Assembly (NCBI GenBank): GCA_947644595.1
Contig: CANSAE010000010.1
Location: forward strand, 1-60,382
Source of the DNA: an uncultured Clostridia bacterium
GTDB lineage: Bacteria; Bacillota; Clostridia; Oscillospirales; Oscillospiraceae
Reading direction: 5' to 3'
DNA: 60,382 nt
The translations under genes and the position numbers were made by a program. This document shows positions 39,786-48,928 of this stretch, piece after piece. Position 1 is the first letter of the stretch. Each line of letters begins with the position of its first letter. Below the pieces are notes generated by a model, which did no database searches, had not been told where the DNA came from, and saw nothing but the letters and a program-made list of their open reading frames with translations.

Positions 39786-41019
39786 CGGTATGCTCCTCTC
39801 CCGCCCGCCGGGCGGCATTTTCCAACCGTATTTGCTGCACTTCGCCCTCATCCATAGGCACTGTTCTGCCGATCTCTTCCAGACATTCCGCTGTCAGGGT
39901 CCCGGTCAGCACACCGTCTTTCTCGGAAAAGCGCACGGACGCGGCCGTCACACTTCCGTCCTTCATGAGGGTATTCAAATAGTCCCGCAGCTCTGCTTCC
40001 ATTTCCAGCCGGAGGGCATCGGTATTCTGCGCCGCAGACGTGGCCTCATACTGGGTATAAGTCTCCCGCACCAGCGACACTGGAAGTGTGAATACGCCCG
40101 GGACGGACAATGGGTATTCTACTATGATTTTATCACATTCTCCCCCATAAATTCTACTGTTCCCATAAAAGTTTACACGTTGTGTCCCAAATGTCAAGGC
40201 CCATCGGCTTTTTTCCCGGCCGGTATACACCTTCATGGTTTCTGTGATGTTCCGGCTGGCCCGCAGCTCATACCAGGTCCGGGCCTGTACTGTACCGTAA
40301 GCATGTACGATTTGGGTATCTCCAAACGTGCTGGGCACAGCACCGGAAATGAGCGGCTCCCCCGCAAGGACCGTTTGCCGCTCCACCACTTGAGGCTTTC
40401 CCATCAGCACACTGATTTCCGACACCACCCCGGACTTTTCCGCAACGATATGCGCAGGAGCGTGCTCATCCACCATTTCCGGCTTTTCCGTCCGCTCCCG
40501 GACGATCACGGTGATGGTACTGGAATCATAGTTCACCGCCACCCAACGAAGCTCTGGCAGCCGCAGGAGCATTTCATTGCGCAGACTGTCGCCGGTAAAG
40601 GCAGGCCAAAAACTGCCGATCCCCGCTCCGCAGTCGGAAAGGGCCCGGACAATCTCCCCGGTCGATAGGGTCTCATTTCCCACCACCCTGATGTCCCAGA
40701 CGAAGCAGGAGGATACCGCCAGCACTGCCGTGCACAAAAACGCGCCGACCAGCAACGCATACCGCATACGAAGCGCCTTCATCTTCACCGGAGCGCCGCA
40801 GGCCTTGCTGTCGGTCACCGTACACTGACTTTTCCGGGCCAGTCCCGAAGCCGTCTCCACATATTTCCGACGAACCTTGAACCGCATGGTGCATCCGTCC
40901 TGCTTCCGCACCCCCCAAAAGGGAATATTCCGGGCAGCCATTGCATTGAGTACCCGTTCCGGGACCGCTCCCTGCACTTCCAATTCTGACCAGCCCCGCA
41001 AATAATCAAAGATGCCCAT
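39778..41019 (-). CDS. yqfD: sporulation protein YqfD
   Basis: 413 residues. Cytoplasmic N-terminal region, one membrane segment near 86-107 (YALLVGAFLCTAVLAVSSCFVW), and an outside region (VVGNETLSTGEIVRALSDCGAG). YqfD is a sigma-E-dependent sporulation protein in Bacillus. yqfC lies directly upstream and phoH overlaps downstream, the conserved order. Confidence 0.92.
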   Translation of the reverse strand: MGIFDYLRGWSELEVQGAVPERVLNAMAARNIPFWGVRKQDGCTMRFKVRRKYVETASGLARKSQCTVTDSKACGAPVKMKALRMRYALLVGAFLCTAVLAVSSCFVWDIRVVGNETLSTGEIVRALSDCGAGIGSFWPAFTGDSLRNEMLLRLPELRWVAVNYDSSTITVIVRERTEKPEMVDEHAPAHIVAEKSGVVSEISVLMGKPQVVERQTVLAGEPLISGAVPSTFGDTQIVHAYGTVQARTWYELRASRNITETMKVYTGREKSRWALTFGTQRVNFYGNSRIYGGECDKIIVEYPLSVPGVFTLPVSLVRETYTQYEATSAAQNTDALRLEMEAELRDYLNTLMKDGSVTAASVRFSEKDGVLTGTLTAECLEEIGRTVPMDEGEVQQIRLENAARRAGEEHTDD

Positions 41020-41035
41020 GTCCTGTCTCCTTGCT

Positions 41036-41305
41036 TTATATAAACTCCACGGAAAGAATCTGTCCCGTAATCACCAAATCATCCCGGTCCATGGCCCGTA
41101 GCTCCAACCCAGTCCCGTTCACTCGGATACGGACCCGACCGCCGTTGACCTCGATCCGTTCCTCTCCATATTCCAAAAGGCCCTTATGATTTTCCACGAC
41201 CACCCGGGCCTTTCCGGTGATGGTGAGCTTCGGCATACCAGCCACCACATCCGCCGGGAGATCGAATTTTTCTGCGGTCTCCTCCGGCAGGTCTCTCCAT
41301 TTCAT
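41036..41305 (-). CDS. yqfC: sporulation protein YqfC (YabP family)
   Basis: 89 residues, mostly beta strands (MPKLTITGKARVVVENHKGL; RVRIRVNGTGLEL), typical of the YabP/YqfC family. First gene of yqfC-yqfD-phoH-ybeY. Diverges from the ylbJ homologue across 104 bases. Confidence 0.9.
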   Translation of the reverse strand: MKWRDLPEETAEKFDLPADVVAGMPKLTITGKARVVVENHKGLLEYGEERIEVNGGRVRIRVNGTGLELRAMDRDDLVITGQILSVEFI

Positions 41306-41409
41306 ATCGCCAACACCCCCATAGGGAAAATTTATGCACAGGGTGGCAAATTTAGCCCTCCGCCCTCATAGAATGCACCAGAAGGCTCGTACCATAAGGA
41401 GGCACTGCT

Positions 41410-42387
41410 ATGCAACAATCCACTCGGTCCCGGGGACTGCTGCCCCTGTCTGCCGCACTGTGCGTAATGATTTTGATGCTCCTGTGTTCTCAGGAGGCAG
41501 TGGAAGGCGCAAAACGGGGACTCGGCCTTTGCGCCAACATGATTATCCCATCCCTGTTCCCCTTTTTTGTTCTGTCTTTTCTATTAAATGATTTGGGGCT
41601 CCCGGCATTTTTAGGCCGGCTGTTTGAGCCGGTCATGAAATCGCTGTTCGGCGTTTCCGGAGCCGGGGCTTCCGCTTTTATCATCGGTATCTCCGGCGGC
41701 TATCCCCTGGGGGCGTCCTGCATCGCGGACCTGGTCCGCCGGGGAGATATCACCGCAGAGGACGGCAGCCGTCTGCTGACTTTCTGCAACAATTCCGGCC
41801 CGGCTTTCATCATCGGTGCGGCGGGCGTGGGCATCTTCCATTCCAGCACCGCGGGCCTGGGGTTGTACGCTGTCCATATTCTCTCCGCCTTTATCACCGG
41901 ACTGTTTTTGTCCGGCCGGCGCTGCACGGCCTCACACAGTCCGCAGGTCTGGTTTGCCGGCACTTCTCTGTCCCAGTCCCTGCCGGATGCCATCAAACGC
42001 GCGGCGCTGCAGATGCTCACGGTCTGCGGCTTCGTGGTGTTCTTCAGCGTCCTTACCGGACTTCTGGATGCACTGGGCGTTTTCTCCGCCATTTACGGCC
42101 GCGTCGCCGCCTACACCGGCTATGAGCTCCGCCTGACTCGGTCCTTTCTCACCGGCATTCTGGAGCTGGGCTGCGGCATCGGCGCCATGGAGGGCGCGGC
42201 CCTGACCCCGCTGAACCTGGCGGTCTGCGCTTTCTTGATTGGCTTCGGCGGCATTTCCGTGGCCATGCAGACCGCGTCGGTGCTGTCCGGGACCAAAATA
42301 AAAGTCTCCCGGCACCTCGCCGGGAGACTGATGAACGGATGCATCTCCGCATTTATTGTGTATACGATTGCGTCGATTTTACTGTGA
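41410..42387 (+). CDS. ylbJ: sporulation integral membrane protein, YlbJ-like
   Basis: 325 residues, about eight membrane helices, of the nucleoside-recognition/gate superfamily (NMIIPSLFPFFVLSFLL; GISGGYPLGA; FCNNSGPAFIIGAAG). YlbJ is needed for spore cortex formation in Bacillus. AAGGAGG precedes the ATG. It stands opposite yqfC and overlaps the next leftward gene tail-to-tail by nine bases. Confidence 0.88.
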   Translation: MQQSTRSRGLLPLSAALCVMILMLLCSQEAVEGAKRGLGLCANMIIPSLFPFFVLSFLLNDLGLPAFLGRLFEPVMKSLFGVSGAGASAFIIGISGGYPLGASCIADLVRRGDITAEDGSRLLTFCNNSGPAFIIGAAGVGIFHSSTAGLGLYAVHILSAFITGLFLSGRRCTASHSPQVWFAGTSLSQSLPDAIKRAALQMLTVCGFVVFFSVLTGLLDALGVFSAIYGRVAAYTGYELRLTRSFLTGILELGCGIGAMEGAALTPLNLAVCAFLIGFGGISVAMQTASVLSGTKIKVSRHLAGRLMNGCISAFIVYTIASILL

Positions 42388-42990
42388 CAGCGCGTCGAAA
42401 AACCGTCCCCACTCCGGGGCATGCTCCGAAAACACCCCGGCAAACGCCCGCACGCGCTCCCGCCGGGACAGGTTCTCCCCATCCGGGAACGCGCCGTTCC
42501 AAACGCCCCGCATCCATTGCAGGTCGGTTTTCACGGCTTGAAGCTGTTCCCGGAACGCGACCTCGGAAGCGTCCCGCGCCCCGGTGACATAGTGCTGCAA
42601 AAAGGTTTTCAGCCGCACCATCCCCTGGATTCCCCGGGACTCGCCGTCCATGGTCTGCACATATTCCCCACCGTGATAGGCATTTTCATACAGCACACAG
42701 TAAGCGCCCATTTCCTGCACGGCTTCCTGCACATCCTCCGCCCAGGAATACACGGTCAAGAGCGCTTCCCGCCGTTGGACAGGCATTTCGGCGGTAAGGG
42801 CTTCATCGATGGAATCACACATCATGTCCAGTCCCACGGAGACGTGCTCCGGGTTCCATGTAAACATTTCAAAGCTGAGCGCCAGCGACTTTTGATACCG
42901 CCACTCCCGCACGGCCGCCCGCACCGGGAACACCGCCGCAGCGATGAGCGCCAGCGCGACCAGCCCGATGACCCATTTTTTCTTTTTCAT
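42379..42990 (-). CDS. membrane-anchored extracytoplasmic protein, unknown function
   Basis: 203 residues from the ATG at 42990 (MKKKKWVIGL), with GGAGG eight bases upstream. One N-terminal hydrophobic segment (WVIGLVALALIAAAVFPV, 6-23) without a lipobox suggests an uncleaved anchor. The rest is helical. No family recognised. It is the last gene of the chromate transporter transcript, close behind it. Confidence 0.75.
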   Translation of the reverse strand: MKKKKWVIGLVALALIAAAVFPVRAAVREWRYQKSLALSFEMFTWNPEHVSVGLDMMCDSIDEALTAEMPVQRREALLTVYSWAEDVQEAVQEMGAYCVLYENAYHGGEYVQTMDGESRGIQGMVRLKTFLQHYVTGARDASEVAFREQLQAVKTDLQWMRGVWNGAFPDGENLSRRERVRAFAGVFSEHAPEWGRFFDALSQ

Positions 42991-42991
42991 C

Positions 42992-43576
42992 TCACGCCCC
43001 TCCAAATCGGAACACCACACCGATGACGGCGGAGCCCAAAATGAACCAGATGGGGTGCAGGTCCTTCACCTTCGGCACCCACCGGGTACATACCAAAAGC
43101 GCCGCCGCCAGCAGGATGCAGTCCCAGCGGAAATAGGCCAGCCAGTCCCCCGCGGCCTGAAACGCTGCTTCGTCCAGCAGCGACAGCTTCACCACGCTCA
43201 TGCCCGCCGCGGCGATGAGCCCCACGGAGCAGGGGCGCAACCCATAAAACGCGCCATCCACATGCTTGTTATCCCGAAAGGCCTTCAAAAACCGGGCAAT
43301 GATGAGAATGATGATGACCGACGGCGTGATAAGCCCCAGGGTCGCCACAATGGCGCCGGGGATACCGGCGGCAGTAAAGCCCGCATAGGTGGCCATGTTC
43401 ACGCCAATGGGCCCGGGGGTAGACTCGCTCACGGCGATCATATCCGCCAGCATCCCCTGGGTGAACCAGCCGGTCTTTTCCGCCATGGCGGACAAAAACG
43501 GCAGGGTGGCCATCCCGCCGCCCACGGCGAACATCCCGGTCTTGAAAAACTCATAGAACAATTGGAGGTAAATCAT
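42992..43576 (-). CDS. chromate transporter, second half-size subunit
   Basis: 194 residues from the ATG at 43576, which overlaps the previous stop (ATGA). CHR family signature FKTGMFAVGGGMATLPFL near the N-terminus, and VSESTPGPIGVNMATYAGF. About six helices. Short CHR proteins work as pairs of opposite topology; the partner is directly upstream. The substrate need not be chromate. Confidence 0.9.
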   Translation of the reverse strand: MIYLQLFYEFFKTGMFAVGGGMATLPFLSAMAEKTGWFTQGMLADMIAVSESTPGPIGVNMATYAGFTAAGIPGAIVATLGLITPSVIIILIIARFLKAFRDNKHVDGAFYGLRPCSVGLIAAAGMSVVKLSLLDEAAFQAAGDWLAYFRWDCILLAAALLVCTRWVPKVKDLHPIWFILGSAVIGVVFRFGGA

Positions 43577-44115
43577 GATTTCCGTACCCCCAAGTTCGTC
43601 AAGATGATGCCCGCGATGGCCGTCAGCACCACATACACCACTGGCGTCACATGCAAAAACAGGCTCAGCGCGAACACCAAGACAAACAGCGCCAGCGCTC
43701 CTTTGTCTTTCACCGCGCCTTTCCATAACTTCACCACCGCGTTGAACACCAGCACGCACACGCACACGCGGATGCCCGCGAAGGCGTTTTTCACAACGGC
43801 CAGGTCTGCGAAATTGGTCAAAATCCCGGCGATGACGCTGATGATGATGACCGACGGGAACACCACCCCCAAGGTAGCCACGATGCCACCCGGGACACCG
43901 GCCAGCTTCTGCCCCACGAAGGTCGCCGTATTCACGGCGATGACCCCCGGGGTGCACTGGCCCACGGCGTAGTAATCCATCAGCTCCTCACTGGTGGCAT
44001 AGCCTTTATTTTCCACCACTTCCCGTTCCAAAATGGGAAGCATGGCATATCCGCCGCCGAAGGTCATCACGCCGACTCTGGCAAAGGTTACGAATAAATC
44101 TAAATAACGGTTCAT
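43573..44115 (-). CDS. chromate transporter, first half-size subunit
   Basis: 180 residues. CHR signature FARVGVMTFGGGYAMLPIL near residues 10-28 and VGQCTPGVIAVNTATFVG. Start overlaps the phosphohexomutase stop, stop overlaps the second subunit, so the pair is made in step. Confidence 0.9.
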   Translation of the reverse strand: MNRYLDLFVTFARVGVMTFGGGYAMLPILEREVVENKGYATSEELMDYYAVGQCTPGVIAVNTATFVGQKLAGVPGGIVATLGVVFPSVIIISVIAGILTNFADLAVVKNAFAGIRVCVCVLVFNAVVKLWKGAVKDKGALALFVLVFALSLFLHVTPVVYVVLTAIAGIILTNLGVRKS

Positions 44116-45842
44116 CGTTTCAAACTCTCAGCATATTCCACGAATTTTGCCACCTTCGCCTGACATTCGGTCATGCTTTCTCCCCGCGCCAAAATATAGA
44201 CCTTGACCTTCGGTTCCGTTCCGGAAGGCCGGACAATGAACGACGTGCCGTCACTCAGTTCAAAGTACAGTACGTTGGAGCCTTTCATCTCCAACGTCTC
44301 CACCTTGCCAAGACCCGTGACGAACACGCTGCCGTCCTGATAATCCCGCATGCGCATCACGTCCTCGCCGCCAATAGTCTTGGGCGGGTCTTTCCGCAAG
44401 TCTGCCATAAGCGCCTGCATGTTTTTCAGGCCGTCCAATCCGGGCATCACCAAATTGATGGTTTTTTCTGCAAAGCAGCCGTATTTCTCATACAGCGCAT
44501 CCATGGCCTGCTTCAAAGTCATGCCTTTGTCATAATAATGGGCCGCCATCTCCGCAATCAGCACTGCAGAAGTAACTGCATCCTTATCCCTGACAAAGTC
44601 GCCCATCATGTATCCATAGCTCTCTTCATAGGCCATAATGTACTGATAAGCCCCTTCGGACTGGAACTGGTTCACCCGTTCCGCCAGGAATTTGAAGCCA
44701 GTGAAGGTCTCCTCCATGCGCACGCCGTTTTCCTCACAGACCACCCGGGCCATTTCCGTTGTGACGATAGACTTGGCCGCCATGGGATGCTCAGGCATGG
44801 TGCCCGTGGCCTTTCGGGCAGTGATGATATAATCCAGCAGCAGCACGCCCATCTGGTTGCCGCTGATAGGGACAAATTCTCCCTTTTCTTCCCGGACCAT
44901 CACGCCGATACGGTCGGAATCCGGGTCTGTACCGATGATGAGGTCACTGCCCAGCTTGTTGGCCAGGTCGATGGCCAGGTAAAAGCCCTCGGGATTTTCC
45001 GGGTTGGGACTGTCCACTGTGGGGAAAGTCCCGTCGGGCACCATCTGCGCTTCCACGGGGAACAAATGCTTGATGCCCAGACGGTGCAACGCCTCTGGCA
45101 CCAGAATGCGACCCGCGCCGTGGAAGGGGGTGTAGACGATCTTCAGGTCATCGGCAACCTTTTTCACCACATCTTGATTGATGGCTTGGCCCAGCACACA
45201 GGTCAAAAACGCCTCGTCCGTCTCATCACCCATGATGGTAACCATGCCCGACTGCACTGCCTCATCAAAGGGCATCAAATTGATGCCGGTGAAGATATCA
45301 GTCTTTTCCATCTCCGCTGCAATGGCTGCGGCATGGTGGGGCGGCAGCTGGGCACCGTCGGACCAATAGACCTTATAGCCATTATACTCCTTGGGGTTAT
45401 GGCTAGCGGTGATGTTCAGGCCGGCTGTGGTGCCGTATTTGAGCACGGCGAAGCTCAGTTCTGGAGTGGGACGCATCCCGTCGGTAATACGAACCTTGAT
45501 GCCGTTGGCCGCCATCACTCCGGCGGCTTCCCGGGCAAACAGCTCGCTGTTCACCCGACAGTCAAAGGCAATGGCCACGCCCTTTTCACAGGCTTCCTCG
45601 CCTTCCGCCTTGATAACATTAGCAAAGGCCTGGGTCGCATGGCGGATAATATGCACATTCATTCGGTGCAGACCGACGGCCATCTCTCCCCGGAGTCCGG
45701 CGGTGCCGAATTCCAGAGGCGCGAAGAATCGGCTCTCGATCTCCTTATCATCATTCTCAATGGCCTTTAATTCCTGCCACTCCGCTTCGCTCAAAGCAGG
45801 GCTATCCAACCAGCGCTGGTATTCTTCCTTAAATGTTCTCAT
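44112..45842 (-). CDS. phosphoglucomutase/phosphomannomutase family enzyme
   Basis: 576 residues. Catalytic serine loop NITASHNPKEYNGYK near residue 150, metal loop GTDPDSDRIG near 310, phosphate loop RPSGTEPKVKVY near 545. The length and GTAGLRGEM segment fit the PgcA-type alpha-phosphoglucomutase group of Firmicutes, which makes glucose 1-phosphate for glycolipids and wall polymers. GGGGAG precedes the ATG. Overlaps the DUF2007-like gene. Confidence 0.93.
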   Translation of the reverse strand: MRTFKEEYQRWLDSPALSEAEWQELKAIENDDKEIESRFFAPLEFGTAGLRGEMAVGLHRMNVHIIRHATQAFANVIKAEGEEACEKGVAIAFDCRVNSELFAREAAGVMAANGIKVRITDGMRPTPELSFAVLKYGTTAGLNITASHNPKEYNGYKVYWSDGAQLPPHHAAAIAAEMEKTDIFTGINLMPFDEAVQSGMVTIMGDETDEAFLTCVLGQAINQDVVKKVADDLKIVYTPFHGAGRILVPEALHRLGIKHLFPVEAQMVPDGTFPTVDSPNPENPEGFYLAIDLANKLGSDLIIGTDPDSDRIGVMVREEKGEFVPISGNQMGVLLLDYIITARKATGTMPEHPMAAKSIVTTEMARVVCEENGVRMEETFTGFKFLAERVNQFQSEGAYQYIMAYEESYGYMMGDFVRDKDAVTSAVLIAEMAAHYYDKGMTLKQAMDALYEKYGCFAEKTINLVMPGLDGLKNMQALMADLRKDPPKTIGGEDVMRMRDYQDGSVFVTGLGKVETLEMKGSNVLYFELSDGTSFIVRPSGTEPKVKVYILARGESMTECQAKVAKFVEYAESLKR

Positions 45843-46146
45843 GGTCGCTCTCCCCTTCTAATAGTGCTTTCGCATCTGGCAGCATGGATTCCGGCACAAA
45901 AATATCCGCGCCTGTGAAGCTGATGCCTGAGTAGATCTCTCCCAAATCTCCGTTATCGGAGTTTAACTGCACTGTCGGAATACCAAAGGACTGGAGCATA
46001 TTCGTCACAATGACATCTGCCATGTGATCTCCGGCACTATGGCACAGAAATGCCGGATGCTCCGGATCACCGTTTGCATCCTTCGGCCATTGGGCCAGGG
46101 TCTCCCCCGCTTTTCTGCGCCCCCATTTTTTGCTTTTTCCGAACAT
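45829..46146 (-). CDS. DUF2007-like putative signal-transducing protein
   Basis: About 105 residues; ATG at 46146 (MFGKSKKWGR) preferred from AAGG spacing, with two in-frame starts just upstream possible. The core ADVIVTNMLQSFGIPTVQL...IFVPESMLPDAKALLEGE has the alpha-beta pattern of the DUF2007 family, small proteins suspected of ligand or partner binding. Wedged between rlmH and the mutase in a tight operon. Confidence 0.7.
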   Translation of the reverse strand: MFGKSKKWGRRKAGETLAQWPKDANGDPEHPAFLCHSAGDHMADVIVTNMLQSFGIPTVQLNSDNGDLGEIYSGISFTGADIFVPESMLPDAKALLEGESDHENI

Positions 46147-46156
46147 ATTCATCACC

Positions 46157-46639
46157 TTATTTATGGTATTTTCTGCCCGCGTTGATGGTAAATGCTCTGT
46201 AAATTTGTTCTGCCAGCATCACCCGAAACAGGTGATGGGGGAAGGTCATGTCGGAAACGGACAGACGGAAGTCTGCCCGCTGTTTGACGCTGGGATGCAA
46301 CCCGTTGGAGCTGCCGATCACAAAGCACAATCGGCTGTCCCCAGCCACAGAGCGGTCAGAAATCAGATTCGCCAAGCCTTCACTGGAAAGCTTGTGGCCT
46401 TCCACACATAAAGCGATCACATACATGCTCTGGGATATTTTATCCAAAATCACCTGGGCTTCTTTTTCCAGCGCAGCGGTAATTTCTCCCTGAGAGGGCG
46501 CTTCGGAAGTCTTTACTTCCGGAATCTCCGTGACTTCAAATTTACAAAATGAAGCCAACCGCTTTTCATATTCCCGAAATGCCTCTATGTAAAATTTCTC
46601 CCGCAGCTTTCCCGCGCAAATCAGTTTTACCGTGAGCAT
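46157..46639 (-). CDS. rlmH: 23S rRNA (pseudouridine1915-N3)-methyltransferase RlmH
   Basis: 160 residues, SPOUT fold. Family motifs ALCVEGHKLSSEGLA, FVIGSSNGL and the C-terminal MTFPHHLFRVMLAEQIYRAF followed by NAGRKYHK. Modifies helix 69 of 23S rRNA on 70S ribosomes. Overlaps walJ by 13 bases. Confidence 0.97.
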   Translation of the reverse strand: MLTVKLICAGKLREKFYIEAFREYEKRLASFCKFEVTEIPEVKTSEAPSQGEITAALEKEAQVILDKISQSMYVIALCVEGHKLSSEGLANLISDRSVAGDSRLCFVIGSSNGLHPSVKQRADFRLSVSDMTFPHHLFRVMLAEQIYRAFTINAGRKYHK

Positions 46640-47424
46640 GCTGCGCCGCCTTTCACAGAAAGGGCCAACCGCCCTTCCGGCGGAGCTGCGGAGACGGAAA
46701 CCTCCGAAAAGCCCGCCCGGTCCAGCGCACCCCGGACAACCTCCACGGCTTTCTTCGGGGTATTGCTCTCCTTACTGATGTGCCCCAGCACCAGGTCCTT
46801 TGCTCCCTGCTGTGCCAGATAGACCGCCAATTCCCCACAGGACTCATTGGACAGATGCCCGTAGTCGGAAAGGATCCGGCGCTTGAGTGAAACAGGATAC
46901 GGGCCCAGCTTCAGCCGGGTAATATCATGGTTGCATTCGATCAGAGCGGCATTGACGCCTGCAAGAGCCTCCCGGACGGATTCAGGCACATGTCCCAAGT
47001 CCGTACAAATACCCAGGGAAGTCTCGCCTTCTGTCAGCCGATAGCCCACGCTTTGGGGCGTATCATGAGGCGTTTCAAAGGCCGTGACCTCCAGCTGATT
47101 GAGAAAAAACGGCTCATCCACCGGGATAGTCTGGATACAGCCATCTGTTTCCGTCATCCTGCGCCAAAGCTCTGCGGCGACCCTGCGCGGCGTATACAGC
47201 GGCAGGCTCGTTCGTTTCAAAAGTGTGGGCAGGCCTTTGATATGGTCGTTATGTTCGTGGGTAATGAAAACACCGGAGAGGTCCTCCAGCAAAAGGCCCT
47301 CATCCTGCAAAAACGTTTTGAGCTTCAAAAAAGAAATGCCCACATCAATTAAAACATGGGTCCGGCCCGCGGTGACCAGGGCGCAATTGCCTGTGGAGCC
47401 GCTGGCAAAAACGATCAGCTCCAT
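46627..47424 (-). CDS. walJ: MBL-fold hydrolase WalJ (YycJ)
   Basis: 265 residues from the ATG at 47424 overlapping the murA stop (TGATG). Metallo-beta-lactamase core: FASGSTGNCALV at the N-terminus, metal motif THEHNDH near residue 60, ETPHDTPQSVGYR, and further ligands in CTDLGH and LGHISKES. YycJ/WalJ is the exonuclease-like member of the wal neighbourhood, linked in other species to mismatch repair and wall homeostasis. Confidence 0.93.
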   Translation of the reverse strand: MELIVFASGSTGNCALVTAGRTHVLIDVGISFLKLKTFLQDEGLLLEDLSGVFITHEHNDHIKGLPTLLKRTSLPLYTPRRVAAELWRRMTETDGCIQTIPVDEPFFLNQLEVTAFETPHDTPQSVGYRLTEGETSLGICTDLGHVPESVREALAGVNAALIECNHDITRLKLGPYPVSLKRRILSDYGHLSNESCGELAVYLAQQGAKDLVLGHISKESNTPKKAVEVVRGALDRAGFSEVSVSAAPPEGRLALSVKGGAACSR

Positions 47425-48731
47425 CAGTCGCAAAGTACCGCGGCACTGCCGTGCCGTTCTTCCGCCTCGGTATCCGCTACCCGGCGGATATTGGCCCCCA
47501 AGCTGCTCAATTTACCCACAAAATCCTCATATCCCCGTTCAATATAGTGTACATCCTCCACCTGGGTCCGGCCCCGGGCACAAAGTCCCGCAACAACAAC
47601 GGCGGCCCCTGCACGAAGGTCACATGCCCGAACATTGGCTCCGGTCAATTCACTGACCCCCTCAATAATGGCGGTTTTTCCATCCACCTGCACTTCCGCG
47701 CCCATCCGGCGCAACTCATCCATATATTTAAATCGATTGTCGTAAATGCCTTCCGTAATCACACCGGTCCCCCGGGCCAGACACAGTAGCACCCCCATCA
47801 GAGGCTGCATATCCGTGGGAAAGCCGGGATACGGCTGTGTTTTGATATTGGTGCTGTTCAAAGCCCTTGTACCCCGCACCAGCACAGCATCTCCATATTC
47901 TTCCACAACGCAGCCGGTTTCCCGCAGCTTGGCACTGATGACCTCCAAATGCCGGGGAATCACGTTTTTCACCAGCACCTCTCCCCCTGTAGCCGCCGCG
48001 GCCACCATAAAGGTCCCCGCTTCGATCTGGTCGGGAATGATGGTATACGTTCCCCCATGGAGCGCTTCCACACCGTTAATTTTAATGGTATCCGTACCCG
48101 CACCGCGGACATCCGCCCCCATAGAGTTCAGAAAGTTCGCCAAGTCTACTATGTGAGGCTCTCTCGCAGCATTCTCGATCACGGTGCGGCCCTTTGCCTG
48201 ACAGGCCGCGAGCATAATATTCATTGTAGCGCCCACGGAAACTTTGTCCAAATACACCTTTGCCCCGCGCAATCCTCCATCCGTGGCATTGGCATAGATA
48301 AAGCCGTTTTCCACCACAAAGGCAGCCCCCAAGGCCGTGATGCCCTTAATGTGTTGGTCGATGGGGCGCACGCCGAAGTTACAGCCGCCTGGCATGGTAG
48401 TCTTTGCCGTGCCAAACCGGCCCAACATCGCGCCGATGAGGTAATAAGACGCCCGGATCTTGCGCATCAAATCAAAGGGCGCATCCTGAAAATGCACATT
48501 GGTGCAATCGATTTCCACAGTGCTTTTATCCAGATAATGAACCGTGGCGCCCAGATGCTGCAAAATCGTCAGCAGCATGTCCACATCGCTGATCTGAGGC
48601 AGATTTTCCAGGGTGCAGACCCCGTTTACCATCAAAGTAGCGGGAATGATCGCCACCGCCGCATTTTTTGCGCCGCTGATTTCCACCTCGCCATGCAAGG
48701 GAATTCCGCCCTGTATCAAATATCGATCCAA
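47424..48731 (-). CDS. murA: second UDP-N-acetylglucosamine 1-carboxyvinyltransferase (MurA2/MurZ)
   Basis: 435 residues. The start is TTG at 48731 with AGGTGA upstream; no in-frame ATG lies nearby. Catalytic C117 in MPGGCNFGVRP. Same reaction as the dcw MurA but clearly divergent. It heads the murA-walJ-rlmH operon behind its own promoter and a leader of about 145 bases containing the hairpin GTCCGG-TT-CCGGAC. Confidence 0.95.
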   Translation of the reverse strand: MDRYLIQGGIPLHGEVEISGAKNAAVAIIPATLMVNGVCTLENLPQISDVDMLLTILQHLGATVHYLDKSTVEIDCTNVHFQDAPFDLMRKIRASYYLIGAMLGRFGTAKTTMPGGCNFGVRPIDQHIKGITALGAAFVVENGFIYANATDGGLRGAKVYLDKVSVGATMNIMLAACQAKGRTVIENAAREPHIVDLANFLNSMGADVRGAGTDTIKINGVEALHGGTYTIIPDQIEAGTFMVAAAATGGEVLVKNVIPRHLEVISAKLRETGCVVEEYGDAVLVRGTRALNSTNIKTQPYPGFPTDMQPLMGVLLCLARGTGVITEGIYDNRFKYMDELRRMGAEVQVDGKTAIIEGVSELTGANVRACDLRAGAAVVVAGLCARGRTQVEDVHYIERGYEDFVGKLSSLGANIRRVADTEAEERHGSAAVLCD

Positions 48732-48884
48732 ATTCTCACCTGACCTAATCGAAATAGTCTATGGGAAACCGTCCGGAACCGGACGCAATAAATCCATGTA
48801 ATCATAGTGTAACCATTCCTGATGCTATCATATCGCAAAATCCAAAATATTTATGCGATGCACCAATGGTGGTTATTCCCGGCC

Positions 48885-48913
48885 ATTGTAGCACGGTTAA
48901 TTGGAAAAATCAA
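48885..48913 (-). promoter_or_regulatory. promoter for murA2-walJ-rlmH operon
   Basis: On the minus strand TTGATT (48913-48908), 17-base spacer, TACAAT (48890-48885). It lies in the 197-base gap after yycI. Confidence 0.75.
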
Positions 48914-48928
48914 TCATTTCCGGTCACT

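Noticed and set aside
41306..41409. CATA-type -10 sequences suggesting sigma-E or sigma-G promoters between yqfC and ylbJ
   Set aside because: Expected for sporulation genes, but no -35 with correct spacing could be fixed with confidence.
44538..45770. 410-codon plus-strand frame opposite the phosphohexomutase gene
   Set aside because: Shadow of the catalytic gene, whose motifs are complete on the minus strand.
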